A DNA stretch of 12,160 bases from Candidatus Daviesbacteria bacterium (GTDB lineage: Bacteria > Patescibacteria > Microgenomatia > Daviesbacterales > UBA10151). Positions 1-6,761 of this stretch are shown in pieces; positions within the stretch are counted from its first letter, which is position 1; every line of letters begins with the position of its first letter. The notes under the pieces are model-generated. The model was not told where the DNA came from, ran no database searches, and saw nothing but the letters and a program-made list of their open reading frames with translations. The position numbers and the translations under genes are program-made. Location: the NCBI GenBank assembly GCA_030648435.1, contig JAUSHE010000032.1, positions 1 to 12,160 of the forward strand, written 5' to 3'.

Positions 1-53
1 CAAAAAGATCAGTGTTTGCTAAATATTGCACTTAATATTTCTAATTAATTTTT

Positions 54-62
54 TGATACAAT
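54..62 (+). promoter_or_regulatory. Extended -10 promoter of ychF, predicted leaderless start
   Basis: TGATACAAT is an extended -10 element (TG-n-TACAAT, 5/6 match to TATAAT). The box ends 6 nt before the ATG at 69, so transcription would start at or next to the start codon. No convincing -35 lies 16-18 bp upstream, which an extended -10 can tolerate. No Shine-Dalgarno is present. The leaderless call is inferred from geometry. Confidence 0.55.
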
Positions 63-68
63 GCCTTC

Positions 69-1007
69 ATGTCATCTTTAAAAGTAGGAATTGTTGGTTT
101 ACCCAATGTTGGAAAATCTACATTGTTTAATGCCCTTTTGAAAAAAAGGGTGGCGCTTTCTGCCAATTACCCTTTTGCTACTGTGGAACCAAATGTGGGA
201 GTTGTGGCGGTATCGGATAGCAGACTGCAAGTGCTGGGTGAATTAGTGCAAAGGGAAGAGTCTATGAATGAAAAGCCTCCGATTGTGCCGGCGGCTGTTG
301 AATTTGTTGATATTGCGGGACTTGTGAAAGGAGCATCAACAGGGGAGGGTTTGGGAAACCAGTTTTTATCCCACATCAGGGAGGTTGATGCCATTGTTCA
401 TGTTATCCGCGATTTTGAGGATCCAAATGTTATTCGGGCAGGGGGGTCTGTTAACCCTAAAGAAGATAAAGAATTGATAGAAACAGAACTGCAGTTGGCT
501 GATATAGACAAAGTGGACAAATTATCAACGAAACCTGTTTTATATGTTTTAAATGTTGATGAAGCTCACCTCGAAGGTGAAAAAAATGCGCTTACACCTT
601 CGAGATGGAATGAGATTAGAATATGCGCAAAGCTGGAGGAGGAACTGGCGGATTTAACGGAAGAAGAAAGGCTGGAATACTTAAAATCAGTGGGTTTGAG
701 AGAGACAGGTTTAGAGAGATTAATCAAAGCTGCTTATAAATTGTTGGGACTTATTTCTTTTTTAACAGCAGGGCCAAAAGAAGTCAGGGCCTGGACCATT
801 AAGTCCGGGACAAATGCAAAAGAAGCTTCAGGGGTTATCCATACGGATTTTATTAAAAATTTTATTCGGGCTCAAGTTATAAATTGTGATGAGTTATTAG
901 TTCATGGTTCATGGTCAAAAGCAAAAGAAGCCGGAAAGGTTAGAACAGAAGGTAAAGATTATGTGATCCAGGATGGGGATGTAGTGGAATTTTTGGTGGG
1001 TAGTTAA
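69..1007 (+). CDS. ychF: YchF/OLA1-family ribosome-associated ATPase, coiled-coil domain missing
   Basis: TRAFAC-class P-loop protein of the Obg/YchF family; family members bind ribosomes and hydrolyse ATP, with roles in stress response. The P-loop G-x4-GKST is at residues 10-18, the G3 motif DIAG at 81-84, and NVDE at 162-165 replaces NKxD, as expected for the ATP-preferring YchF branch. The C-terminal TGS domain spans about 235-312 (KEVRAWTI, GVIHTDF, IRAQVI). At 312 residues it is about 50 shorter than the usual ~363. The gap falls at about residues 145-153, where LADIDKVDK runs almost directly into STKPVLYV, removing the helical coiled-coil domain that normally separates these motifs. The ATG at 69 is preferred because of the promoter just upstream and the conserved N-terminus. 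The family call is very secure. Confidence 0.96.
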   Translation: MSSLKVGIVGLPNVGKSTLFNALLKKRVALSANYPFATVEPNVGVVAVSDSRLQVLGELVQREESMNEKPPIVPAAVEFVDIAGLVKGASTGEGLGNQFLSHIREVDAIVHVIRDFEDPNVIRAGGSVNPKEDKELIETELQLADIDKVDKLSTKPVLYVLNVDEAHLEGEKNALTPSRWNEIRICAKLEEELADLTEEERLEYLKSVGLRETGLERLIKAAYKLLGLISFLTAGPKEVRAWTIKSGTNAKEASGVIHTDFIKNFIRAQVINCDELLVHGSWSKAKEAGKVRTEGKDYVIQDGDVVEFLVGS

Positions 1008-1054
1008 TCGCAATACTCCTCATAAATCTTACCGAGAATAAGGAAGGGGTTAGC

Positions 1055-1083
1055 TTGAGATCCTTTCCAGGTTTATATATAAT
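1055..1083 (+). promoter_or_regulatory. Sigma70-type promoter of the acyltransferase-like gene, leaderless geometry
   Basis: TTGAGA at 1055-1060 and a perfect TATAAT at 1078-1083 are separated by 17 bp. The -10 box ends 8 nt before the ATG at 1092, so the predicted transcript begins at or within 1-2 nt of the start codon. No Shine-Dalgarno is present. Confidence 0.75.
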
Positions 1084-1091
1084 CAAAAACT

Positions 1092-2024
1092 ATGCTTAAA
1101 GAAGCTCAAGAGATTATTGCTGCAAGGATTATGAGGGCTCATACTAAAATTAAACCACATCAAGGCGTGGTAAAACGCGTCAAAAAATTGATAAGTATGG
1201 GTGGAGTACCGATCCTGTATGCAGACCACGAAGGTCACTTTGATGGAGCAGCAATAGCAGCCATAGGAGAAAGAACAAAGAAGATATCTGGGGGATCTGT
1301 AAAAGGCTATGCTACTCTTCTTGCAGCCTCAATGGAAGATGGTCATCAAGGTGCGCAGTTAAAATCGACCTATGATTTATTAGTAGGAGGTGCGCGAAGA
1401 ATGGGAGTACGAACAGTCTCCTCTACAAGGCAAAAAGATGTGGTCCAATATGGGATGAGTAGAGAACATGTGGTTAGTGAAGTTCGGCCATTCATTCAAG
1501 CATTACAAGAAGGATATGGAATAGCATCCCTACCAGAGGGAACTGTGCAAGGAGGACGCCATTCAGAAGGAGCAAGTATTGAGGCTATTTATGGAATGCG
1601 GGAAGTTAACAATAATAATTTAATAGATTTTTTTAATCTGGCACGGAGAGTATTGGAGCAAGAGGGGAAATGGCCTTTTTATTGGCCAGCTTCTTTATAT
1701 GGTAGTTTTAAAATAATGCAGGCTCCAGAAGGAGGTAAGCCAACATTGACTGAAAGAGGTAAATGGTCTTTGATAATGGGTGTTCTTGGTTTATCTTTAG
1801 TAAGAATACAAGCCGGTTTGTTAATGCCTTTTACAGAGGAGGAAATTGCAGATGATCTGGGAGCTAATTGGATGGATAATGGTCCATCTTTTAATAGGTA
1901 TGCAATGAAAAAACTTAAAGCAGGACTACCTCCTGTTGCATGGGGAGTTTATGGTGAAGCAGGTAGTCAGGTAAGTGAAGCTATTGAAATTAGTGGTGGG
2001 ATTTTTGATAGGAAGCTAATATAA
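1092..2024 (+). CDS. PlsC-like acyltransferase family protein
   Basis: Probable glycerol-3-phosphate/lysophospholipid-type acyltransferase. The evidence is an H-x4-D catalytic motif (HEGHFD, H46 to D51) followed about 100 residues later by SLPEGT (147-151), matching the FPEGTRS acceptor-phosphate motif. Order and general character fit the PlsC fold, but the spacing between the two motifs (about 97 residues) is longer than in typical PlsC (about 70), and the region 60-140 carries extra sequence. There is no obvious N-terminal signal or strong transmembrane segment; the mildly hydrophobic stretch around 228-246 may be a membrane-contacting helix. Length is 310 residues. It has its own promoter and is separated from ychF by about 85 bp. 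The substrate cannot be told from sequence; another alpha/beta acyltransferase-like enzyme is possible. Confidence 0.6.
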   Translation: MLKEAQEIIAARIMRAHTKIKPHQGVVKRVKKLISMGGVPILYADHEGHFDGAAIAAIGERTKKISGGSVKGYATLLAASMEDGHQGAQLKSTYDLLVGGARRMGVRTVSSTRQKDVVQYGMSREHVVSEVRPFIQALQEGYGIASLPEGTVQGGRHSEGASIEAIYGMREVNNNNLIDFFNLARRVLEQEGKWPFYWPASLYGSFKIMQAPEGGKPTLTERGKWSLIMGVLGLSLVRIQAGLLMPFTEEEIADDLGANWMDNGPSFNRYAMKKLKAGLPPVAWGVYGEAGSQVSEAIEISGGIFDRKLI

Positions 2025-2046
2025 TATAAGGAGACTGAATATAAGA

Positions 2047-2310
2047 TTGATTAAACGAATTATATTATTATTTGTGATATATTTGTTAGTAGGGCATTTG
2101 AGTCTTTCTTTAGCAAGTGCTTCGCAAGGCTTTTTCACCGGATGGAATAATTTCTTTCGTAATTTTATTTTTGCACTGTCACATTTTCCCTCAGGATCAT
2201 CTTATTCAGATGTTCTTTACTTGAAGACTTTATTAACTTGGCCATTCTATTTGATTTTATATTGGATTGACGTACGAACGCATATTCATTTAATTGACGT
2301 TTTTTATTAG
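2047..2310 (+). CDS. Small hypothetical membrane protein (87 aa)
   Basis: Unrecognised. It begins with a basic-hydrophobic N-terminus (MIKRIILLFVIYLLVGHLSL) that looks like a signal anchor, and has a second hydrophobic segment near residues 60-74 (LLTWPFYLILYWIDV), so a two-pass membrane protein is likely. The start is a TTG; an AAGGAG motif at 2028-2033 lies 13 nt upstream, longer than ideal. It follows the acyltransferase by 22 bp on the same strand and may be co-transcribed, which would suit a lipid-related membrane role, but that is only inferred. The frame could be spurious; its hydrophobic pattern is the main support. Confidence 0.45.
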   Translation: MIKRIILLFVIYLLVGHLSLSLASASQGFFTGWNNFFRNFIFALSHFPSGSSYSDVLYLKTLLTWPFYLILYWIDVRTHIHLIDVFY

Positions 2311-2409
2311 ACAATTTCACAATGTATACCCTTAATTGTTCCTCTTTTCCTAATGAGTCCTGCATCAATTACTTAATATTTGTCAGATATTACCAAATTA
2401 CATTGATTG

Positions 2410-2438
2410 TTGAATTTAGATCCTACAGTTAGTACAAT
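2410..2438 (+). promoter_or_regulatory. Promoter of rpsF-ssb, decides the rpsF start
   Basis: TTGAAT at 2410-2415 and TACAAT at 2433-2438 have a 17-bp spacer. The -10 ends 7 nt before the ATG at 2446. An in-frame TTG at 2407 would give a longer protein, but it abuts the -35 box and would lie upstream of the transcript, so 2446 is the start. No Shine-Dalgarno; predicted leaderless. Confidence 0.7.
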
Positions 2439-2445
2439 ACCAATC

Positions 2446-2727
2446 ATGAATTCATATTTATTAACTTTAGTCTTAAAGTCAGAGACGGAAGAAAAGGAGA
2501 GGAAAACTCTCCTGGATTCTGTTGTCAAAAAATTGATAGGAGAAGACGGCAAAGTTGAAAAAGAAGATCTATGGGGAGCTAAGACACTTTCTTATCCAAT
2601 AAAACGGCAAACAAAAGGATATTTTGCCCATTTTGAAATTTCAGCTGATCCAAAAGATGCCAAAGCTATTGACAAAACTTTAAAAACAGAAGAAAATATC
2701 CTTCGGTATCTTCTTATAAGAAGATAA
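2446..2727 (+). CDS. rpsF: 30S ribosomal protein bS6
   Basis: Small-subunit protein that binds 16S rRNA with bS18. The 93-residue product starts NSYLLTLVLKSE, matching the usual N-terminal strand (YEL-V-L-P), contains LSYPIKRQTKGYF (typical of the L-YPI-K---G-Y core) and ends LRYLLIRR. Length is normal for bS6 (about 95-100). The ATG at 2446 is chosen because it sits just after the promoter and aligns with the family N-terminus. ssb and rpsR follow, the order seen widely in bacteria. Confidence 0.93.
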   Translation: MNSYLLTLVLKSETEEKERKTLLDSVVKKLIGEDGKVEKEDLWGAKTLSYPIKRQTKGYFAHFEISADPKDAKAIDKTLKTEENILRYLLIRR

Positions 2728-2734
2728 AATAAAA

Positions 2735-3241
2735 ATGGCTTCTCGATCTTGGAATAGAGTAGAACTAATAGGTAATTTAACGAGGGATCCCGAACTCCGT
2801 TATACCCCGAATGGCGCCGCAGTTGTGACTTTTGGCATAGCTACGAACAGAACTTATGTGACGGACGGCGAAAAGAAAGAAGAAGTAGACTTCCACAAGT
2901 TAGTAGCATGGAATAAACTGGCAGAACTTTGCAACCAGCTTCTCAAAAAAGGCATGCGGGTGTTTGTTTCCGGAAGACTGCAAACAAGATCTTGGGAGGC
3001 ACAGGATGGTACCCAAAGACAAAGTACGGAAATTGTACTGGAAGATATGATTATCCTGACGCCTAAGACATTGAGCGGACCGGTAGCTGCGCCGGAACAA
3101 GAGCAGGAAGTACCAGAGATTAAAGAAGAGAAAAAACCTGCCCGCAATGCTACGCATAGCGTTGCAGGCGGGGAAGTTGAAGAGAAAAAACCTGAAGAGA
3201 AAGCTCCCCAGGAAGAAGTTACAGACGATCTTCCTTTTTGA
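2735..3241 (+). CDS. ssb: Single-stranded DNA-binding protein
   Basis: Coats single-stranded DNA in replication, repair and recombination. The OB-fold covers about residues 1-110, with NRVELIGNLTRDPELRYTPNG, VDFHKLVAWNKLAE and GRLQTRSWE as hallmark blocks. A low-complexity acidic/Pro linker (about 111-160) follows, and the protein ends DDLPF, the acidic tip that recruits partner proteins. At 168 residues it is of usual length. It begins 7 nt after the rpsF stop with no Shine-Dalgarno, so it is probably translated by coupling from rpsF. The linker carries an in-frame palindromic insert at residues 135-146 (PAR...AGG; DNA at 3137-3172). The stop is TGA, showing that UGA is not reassigned. Confidence 0.97.
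   Translation: MASRSWNRVELIGNLTRDPELRYTPNGAAVVTFGIATNRTYVTDGEKKEEVDFHKLVAWNKLAELCNQLLKKGMRVFVSGRLQTRSWEAQDGTQRQSTEIVLEDMIILTPKTLSGPVAAPEQEQEVPEIKEEKKPARNATHSVAGGEVEEKKPEEKAPQEEVTDDLPF
3137..3172. repeat. 36-bp palindromic element in the ssb linker
   Basis: Two 16-nt arms (3137-3152 and 3157-3172) flank a CGCA loop; 13 of 16 positions are Watson-Crick pairs. The outer shell CCTGCCCG...GCAGGCGGG is identical to that of the element at 6657-6677. It is in frame and encodes the PAR...AGG segment of the disordered SSB linker. Confidence 0.75.
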
Positions 3242-3253
3242 TCAAATATAAGA

Positions 3254-3259
3254 TATAAT
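3254..3259 (+). promoter_or_regulatory. Putative -10 box of rpsR
   Basis: A perfect TATAAT ends 9 nt before the rpsR ATG at 3269, the same spacing as at other genes here. No good -35 at 16-18 bp and no TG extension, so it may be chance in AT-rich DNA; rpsR could simply be read through from rpsF-ssb. Confidence 0.4.
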
Positions 3260-3268
3260 TTCCAGATT

Positions 3269-3577
3269 ATGGCAGAGAAAAAAATTGTGAGAAAAGTAAT
3301 ATCACGGACACCTGTAACAGAGGTGGTAAAAAATACTGAATCAACAGAAACAGATCAAAAAAGTGAGGCCCGCTCTAAAAAGGTGTGCTTTTTCTGTCAG
3401 AGTAAAACGAGTCCTTCCTACACTGATATTGTATCCTTGCGCCGTTTTACAACAGACCGGGCCAAAATTGTACCCAAAGCAAAAAGCGGTGTATGTTCCA
3501 AACATCAAAGAGCGGTGACCAGAAATATTAAATATGCAAGACATCTTTCCTTGCTCCCCTTTGTGCCAACGGTCTAG
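3269..3577 (+). CDS. rpsR: 30S ribosomal protein bS18, zinc-ribbon form
   Basis: Small-subunit protein that pairs with bS6 on the platform of the 30S. Residues 40-102 match bS18: CFFC (C40, C43), SLRRFTTDRAKIVPKAKSG, CSKHQR (C76, H79), TRNIKYARHLSLLPFV. Retained C40/C43/C76/H79 suggest a zinc-binding 'C+' version. The first ~38 residues are a charged extension (MAEKKIVRKVISRTP...) beyond the normal core, making the protein 102 residues rather than about 75. It lies 27 nt after ssb. A TATAAT box sits immediately upstream and no Shine-Dalgarno is visible. Confidence 0.94.
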   Translation: MAEKKIVRKVISRTPVTEVVKNTESTETDQKSEARSKKVCFFCQSKTSPSYTDIVSLRRFTTDRAKIVPKAKSGVCSKHQRAVTRNIKYARHLSLLPFVPTV

Positions 3578-3597
3578 GTGTTGTAAACTTAAAGAAT

Positions 3598-4251
3598 ATG
3601 CCCATTCAAACAGGATTGTTTGATTCGTTTGATAACCTGGATAATATCAGCGCCGAATCACTGATTCCCTGGTTGAAACCGGTTCCGGAGTTAAAACGGA
3701 TAGAAAACTATTTAGCCAATAAAATTTTGTATCCCCAAACTATTGCCCAAACAGAATTTGAGATGCAGATGGATTTAAGCCTACTGCGTGAAGCTTTAAA
3801 GATGAATGCCCCTAAGGTTAAAAATGCTATGCTGGGCGGAAATCCATTTATCAATATTACACTTAGGAAATTAATGATACCGGCGAAATTTCTAAGTTTT
3901 GTGCCGGATCTGCCAACGCTGGCAGCCGTCTTTATTGATGCGCTGCTGCAGGATCGCCCAAAGCAGGATTTTTTTGCAGATCTTTGGACAATTGTTTTAA
4001 CAGATGATGCTTATGAAATAGTAGGGTCTGTTGTGATGCCGCAGTTTAGCGAAGGGGGCTTAATGAATCTTTCTGTATCCGGAAAAAAATACGAGATCAA
4101 ATCAGGCGTTTTTAATATTATTGCTTGTCCGAAAGACCGGTGCGAAATTAGTTACAAAATTCAAAAGGGAAGCTTCTTAGGAAAAAACGAGAGTACTGTT
4201 GAAATTGCCGGAGGAAAATTAGGATTAATCGTAGACGGGAGAAGAAGATGA
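3598..4251 (+). CDS. Conserved-looking hypothetical protein, first gene of a two-gene cassette
   Basis: Not recognised. 217 residues with no signal peptide. The N-terminal half is helical (about 25-75, then ALKMNAPKVKNAM, PDLPTLAAVFIDALLQDRPKQDFF at about 106-130); the C-terminal third looks like beta strands and ends in GGKLGLIVDGRRR. That ending resembles, from memory, the tail of MutL/GlmL-type FtsA-fold proteins (LG-VIDARGRP), but no ATPase domain is present. It shares a KGSFLG string with the next protein, whose ATG overlaps its TGA stop (ATGA), so the two are translationally coupled and probably act together. A weak TAAACT -10-like box ends 8 nt upstream of the ATG. Confidence 0.8.
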   Translation: MPIQTGLFDSFDNLDNISAESLIPWLKPVPELKRIENYLANKILYPQTIAQTEFEMQMDLSLLREALKMNAPKVKNAMLGGNPFINITLRKLMIPAKFLSFVPDLPTLAAVFIDALLQDRPKQDFFADLWTIVLTDDAYEIVGSVVMPQFSEGGLMNLSVSGKKYEIKSGVFNIIACPKDRCEISYKIQKGSFLGKNESTVEIAGGKLGLIVDGRRR

Positions 4252-5375
4252 GTCATCCGGTTCCTTTGCGTTTAAGAGTTGAAAAAAATATTGTTACCAG
4301 GATCAAAAGAGCATTAGACGGTAAAGGAAATTTGAATGTTAGGATAGGCCAGCAAATATCTCCGGATGAAATTATCGGTACTGCTGCCTCTGTTGTCGGA
4401 TTTAGAATTATAAATTTATCCTCTGAACTGGGGGTTAGCCCAAAAGAGGCTGGTAAATTTTTAGTTAAAAAATTAAATCAAAGAATTTATACAGGGGAAT
4501 TACTGGCCTTAAAGAAAGGAAGTTTCTTAGGCGGCAAAAAAATCATTACATCGCCTTCCGATGGGATTCTGGAATTTTTAAATCCCGAAACGGGTGAATT
4601 GAAACTCTCTTTTTTACCAAGAAAAAGAGATTTGCTGTCGGGTGTATATGGGATTGTGGATCAGATTGATAAAGTCAGGGGGCAGGTTACAGTTAGAGCA
4701 ATGGTGACAAAAGTTAACGGAGTTTTCGGTACAGGCAAACAAAGGGATGGGGTTTTGCATATTTTAGGAAGAAAGGATGAATTGATAAATAAGAGTGCGA
4801 TTAAAGCAGAATTTGGTGAATACGTACTGATGGGAGGAAGTTTAATTTTTAAGGATTCAATATCTACTGCTATTTCACAGGGCATTAAAGGCATAATCAG
4901 CGGAGGGATAAATGCAGATGATTATAAAGCGATGGCCGGAGGACGGTTGGTTTTTCCCAAAAAACTTGATAATGATATCGGAATATCAATTGTTGTTTGT
5001 GAAGGTTTTGGAGCAGTTCCGATAGGAGATGATATATTTGAGATTTTATCAGAATATGAAGGAAAATTTATTTCTGTTGACGGCAACAAGGGAATCATTA
5101 ATTTACCTTCTTTTTCCTCAGCCAGCCTTAATAAAGTTGAAACGACACAGTTGCCGGAAATTCAAAATGATAATTCTCTTTCGACAATTGAACTGAAAGT
5201 AGGTTTGAAAGTAAGAGTTATAGGTAATTCTTATTTTGGAGAGCAGGGAAAAATCTTGGCAATAAACAATACCTCAACCCTTCTTTTATCAGGGATAAGA
5301 ACACCTCTTGTGACAGTAGAAACCTCCAGAAAAAAAATTCAGCTCCCTGTTGCGAATCTTGAAGTTGTATTGTAA
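4248..5375 (+). CDS. Hypothetical protein with barrel-sandwich-like region and C-terminal KOW motif
   Basis: Function unknown. 375 residues, predicted soluble. Around residues 80-115, GELLALKKGSFLGGKKIITSPSDGILEFL looks like a biotinyl/lipoyl-type barrel-sandwich turn (SPSDG-I). The middle (about 125-290) carries GVFGTGKQRDG, GGSLIFKDSISTAISQGIKGIISGGI and IVVCEGFGAVPIGDDIFEIL. The last ~60 residues (316-375) read GLKVRVIGNSYFGEQGKILAI and resemble a KOW/SH3-like beta barrel found in ribosome- or RNA polymerase-binding proteins. From memory, a similar domain string (SP-DG..., ..EGFG..PM...F..L) occurs in Chloroflexi proteins encoded beside MutL-like genes; this is unverified. It overlaps the previous gene by 4 nt and is followed by the protease after 10 nt. 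Confidence 0.8.
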   Translation: MSHPVPLRLRVEKNIVTRIKRALDGKGNLNVRIGQQISPDEIIGTAASVVGFRIINLSSELGVSPKEAGKFLVKKLNQRIYTGELLALKKGSFLGGKKIITSPSDGILEFLNPETGELKLSFLPRKRDLLSGVYGIVDQIDKVRGQVTVRAMVTKVNGVFGTGKQRDGVLHILGRKDELINKSAIKAEFGEYVLMGGSLIFKDSISTAISQGIKGIISGGINADDYKAMAGGRLVFPKKLDNDIGISIVVCEGFGAVPIGDDIFEILSEYEGKFISVDGNKGIINLPSFSSASLNKVETTQLPEIQNDNSLSTIELKVGLKVRVIGNSYFGEQGKILAINNTSTLLLSGIRTPLVTVETSRKKIQLPVANLEVVL

Positions 5376-5385
5376 TCTAAATCCC

Positions 5386-6633
5386 ATGCGTAAATTATTA
5401 AAACATCTAAATCCTAAAACAATACTGACTTTGCTTTTAGTTTTTCTCCTGGGCTGGCAGATGGGCCACCGCGATGTAGAAATTAAATTTGCAAATTACC
5501 GGCCTTCCGTTTCCGTTGTAAATAAAGAACCACCTAAAAATATTAATGTTGACTTTAAGCTGTTTTGGGATGTATGGGATCTTCTGTCGCGGGCATATCT
5601 GGATAAATTAGCCCTTGATCCGGAAAAATTATTCTACGGAGCTATTTCAGGTATGGTAGCTGCAGTAGGGGATCCCTATACTGTTTTTCTGCCGCCACAG
5701 CAGCAGAAATTTTCTCGGGAGGACTTAAACGGTTCTTTCGAAGGAGTCGGGATTCAGTTGGGGTTTAATAAAGATAAGAGATTGACAGTTATCGCGCCTC
5801 TTGATGGTACACCCGCTCAAAAAGCAGGCATAAAGCCGGGGGATCTAATAATAAAAATTAACGGTAAAGATACTTTTAATATAACTTTGCCGGAGGCAGT
5901 AAGTTTAATACGAGGCGCAAGAGGAACAAAGGTGGAGCTCTCAATTTTAAGAGGTGAGGAATCAGAACCAAGAGTTGTTTCTTTAATACGCGATGATATT
6001 ATTGTGAAAAGCGTTGATGTTTCGTATAAGCAAAGCTTGCCATCTGGCGATGGTAAGAATATAAACTCCGGTAAGAAAGTTGCTGTAATTAAACTTTCAA
6101 AGTTTGGAGAAAGAACAAATGATGAATGGTCCTTAGTTGTCAGCGAGCTGCTTGCAGCTAATTCCGAGGCAGTGGTATTGGATTTAAGGAATAATCCCGG
6201 CGGATTTTTAGACGGAGCTGTTTTTATCGCATCTGAGTTTTTGGATAAAGGAGTGGTAGTATTGCAGGAGAATAGTAAAGGTGAAAGGGCGGCTTTTGAG
6301 GTCAATCGGGTTGGGAAACTGATCAATATGCCAACCATCGTTTTAATAAATAAAGGATCTGCTTCGGCGTCAGAGATTGTAGCCGGTGCGTTGCAGGACC
6401 GCAAAAGGGCTAAATTGGTTGGAGAGAAGTCTTTTGGCAAGGGGACCATACAGGAAGCAGAAGATTTAGTAGGAGGTAGCGGAATTCATATTACTGTGGC
6501 TAAATGGCTGACTCCAAATGGCCGTTGGGTTAACGAAACGGCGGGTTTGGATCCCGAAGTAAAAGTAGAACCTGAGAAAGAAGAGGGAAGTCAAGATCTG
6601 CAGATGGATGAGGCATTGAAGTTATTAAACTAA
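5386..6633 (+). CDS. S41 family C-terminal processing peptidase (CtpA-like), membrane anchored
   Basis: Serine protease that cleaves protein C-termini outside the cytoplasmic membrane. Residues about 11-27 (KTILTLLLVFLLGWQMG) form an uncleaved signal anchor. Then come the family block GDPYTVFLPPQQQ, a PDZ domain (SFEGVGIQLG to about residue 190, with TPAQKAGIKPGDLIIKINGK) and the S41 core. The catalytic dyad is S327 in GSASASE and K352 in GEKSFGKGTIQ, 25 residues apart as in known CtpA/Prc enzymes, with Q356 four residues later. At 415 residues the length is normal. The ATG at 5386 is preferred to an upstream in-frame TTG at 5350, which lies inside the preceding gene. A downstream 42-residue TM protein overlaps its stop. 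Confidence 0.95.
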   Translation: MRKLLKHLNPKTILTLLLVFLLGWQMGHRDVEIKFANYRPSVSVVNKEPPKNINVDFKLFWDVWDLLSRAYLDKLALDPEKLFYGAISGMVAAVGDPYTVFLPPQQQKFSREDLNGSFEGVGIQLGFNKDKRLTVIAPLDGTPAQKAGIKPGDLIIKINGKDTFNITLPEAVSLIRGARGTKVELSILRGEESEPRVVSLIRDDIIVKSVDVSYKQSLPSGDGKNINSGKKVAVIKLSKFGERTNDEWSLVVSELLAANSEAVVLDLRNNPGGFLDGAVFIASEFLDKGVVVLQENSKGERAAFEVNRVGKLINMPTIVLINKGSASASEIVAGALQDRKRAKLVGEKSFGKGTIQEAEDLVGGSGIHITVAKWLTPNGRWVNETAGLDPEVKVEPEKEEGSQDLQMDEALKLLN

Positions 6634-6761
6634 TGGATTATTCAAAAGATAAATTGCCTGCCCGTCCGGCAGGCGGGTCGAAACTAAAGATAAGCTCGGT
6701 CACTATAGCTATCACGCTTGGGGTAGTAGCGGCGGTTATTATATATTTGGTTCAAAGATAG
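6633..6761 (+). CDS. 42-residue single-pass membrane protein
   Basis: The ATG overlaps the protease stop (TAATG), giving close translational coupling. The protein has a charged, palindrome-encoded N-terminus (KLPARPAGGSK, residues 7-17) and one clear transmembrane helix (about residues 21-40, SSVTIAITLGVVAAVIIYLV) ending in QR. Its last 23 bp overlap the 3' end of prmC on the opposite strand. No family is recognised. A role as partner of the membrane protease is possible but rests only on position. Confidence 0.55.
   Translation: MDYSKDKLPARPAGGSKLKISSVTIAITLGVVAAVIIYLVQR
6657..6677. repeat. 21-bp palindromic element inside the small TM gene
   Basis: CCTGCC and GGCAGG arms (6657-6662, 6668-6673) enclose a 5-nt loop and are followed by CGGG. 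The outer shell CCTGCCCG...GCAGGCGGG is the same as in the ssb element at 3137-3172. It is read in frame as PARPAGG. Confidence 0.7.

Noticed and set aside
1008..1091. Possible terminator after ychF
   Set aside because: Only a 5-bp AAGGA/TCCTT pairing with a long loop and no T-run; better explained as spacer plus promoter.
2407..2445. Upstream TTG start adding 13 residues to bS6
   Set aside because: The added codons coincide with the -35/-10 promoter, and the family N-terminus begins at the ATG at 2446.
5350..5385. TTG start for the protease within the previous gene
   Set aside because: The ATG at 5386 gives a standard signal-anchor start; the upstream codons overlap the preceding gene and add no motif.
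5817..6449. 210-codon open frame antisense to the protease gene
   Set aside because: It lies wholly inside a gene with intact catalytic motifs; its Ser/Leu/Pro-rich composition is typical of an antisense shadow.
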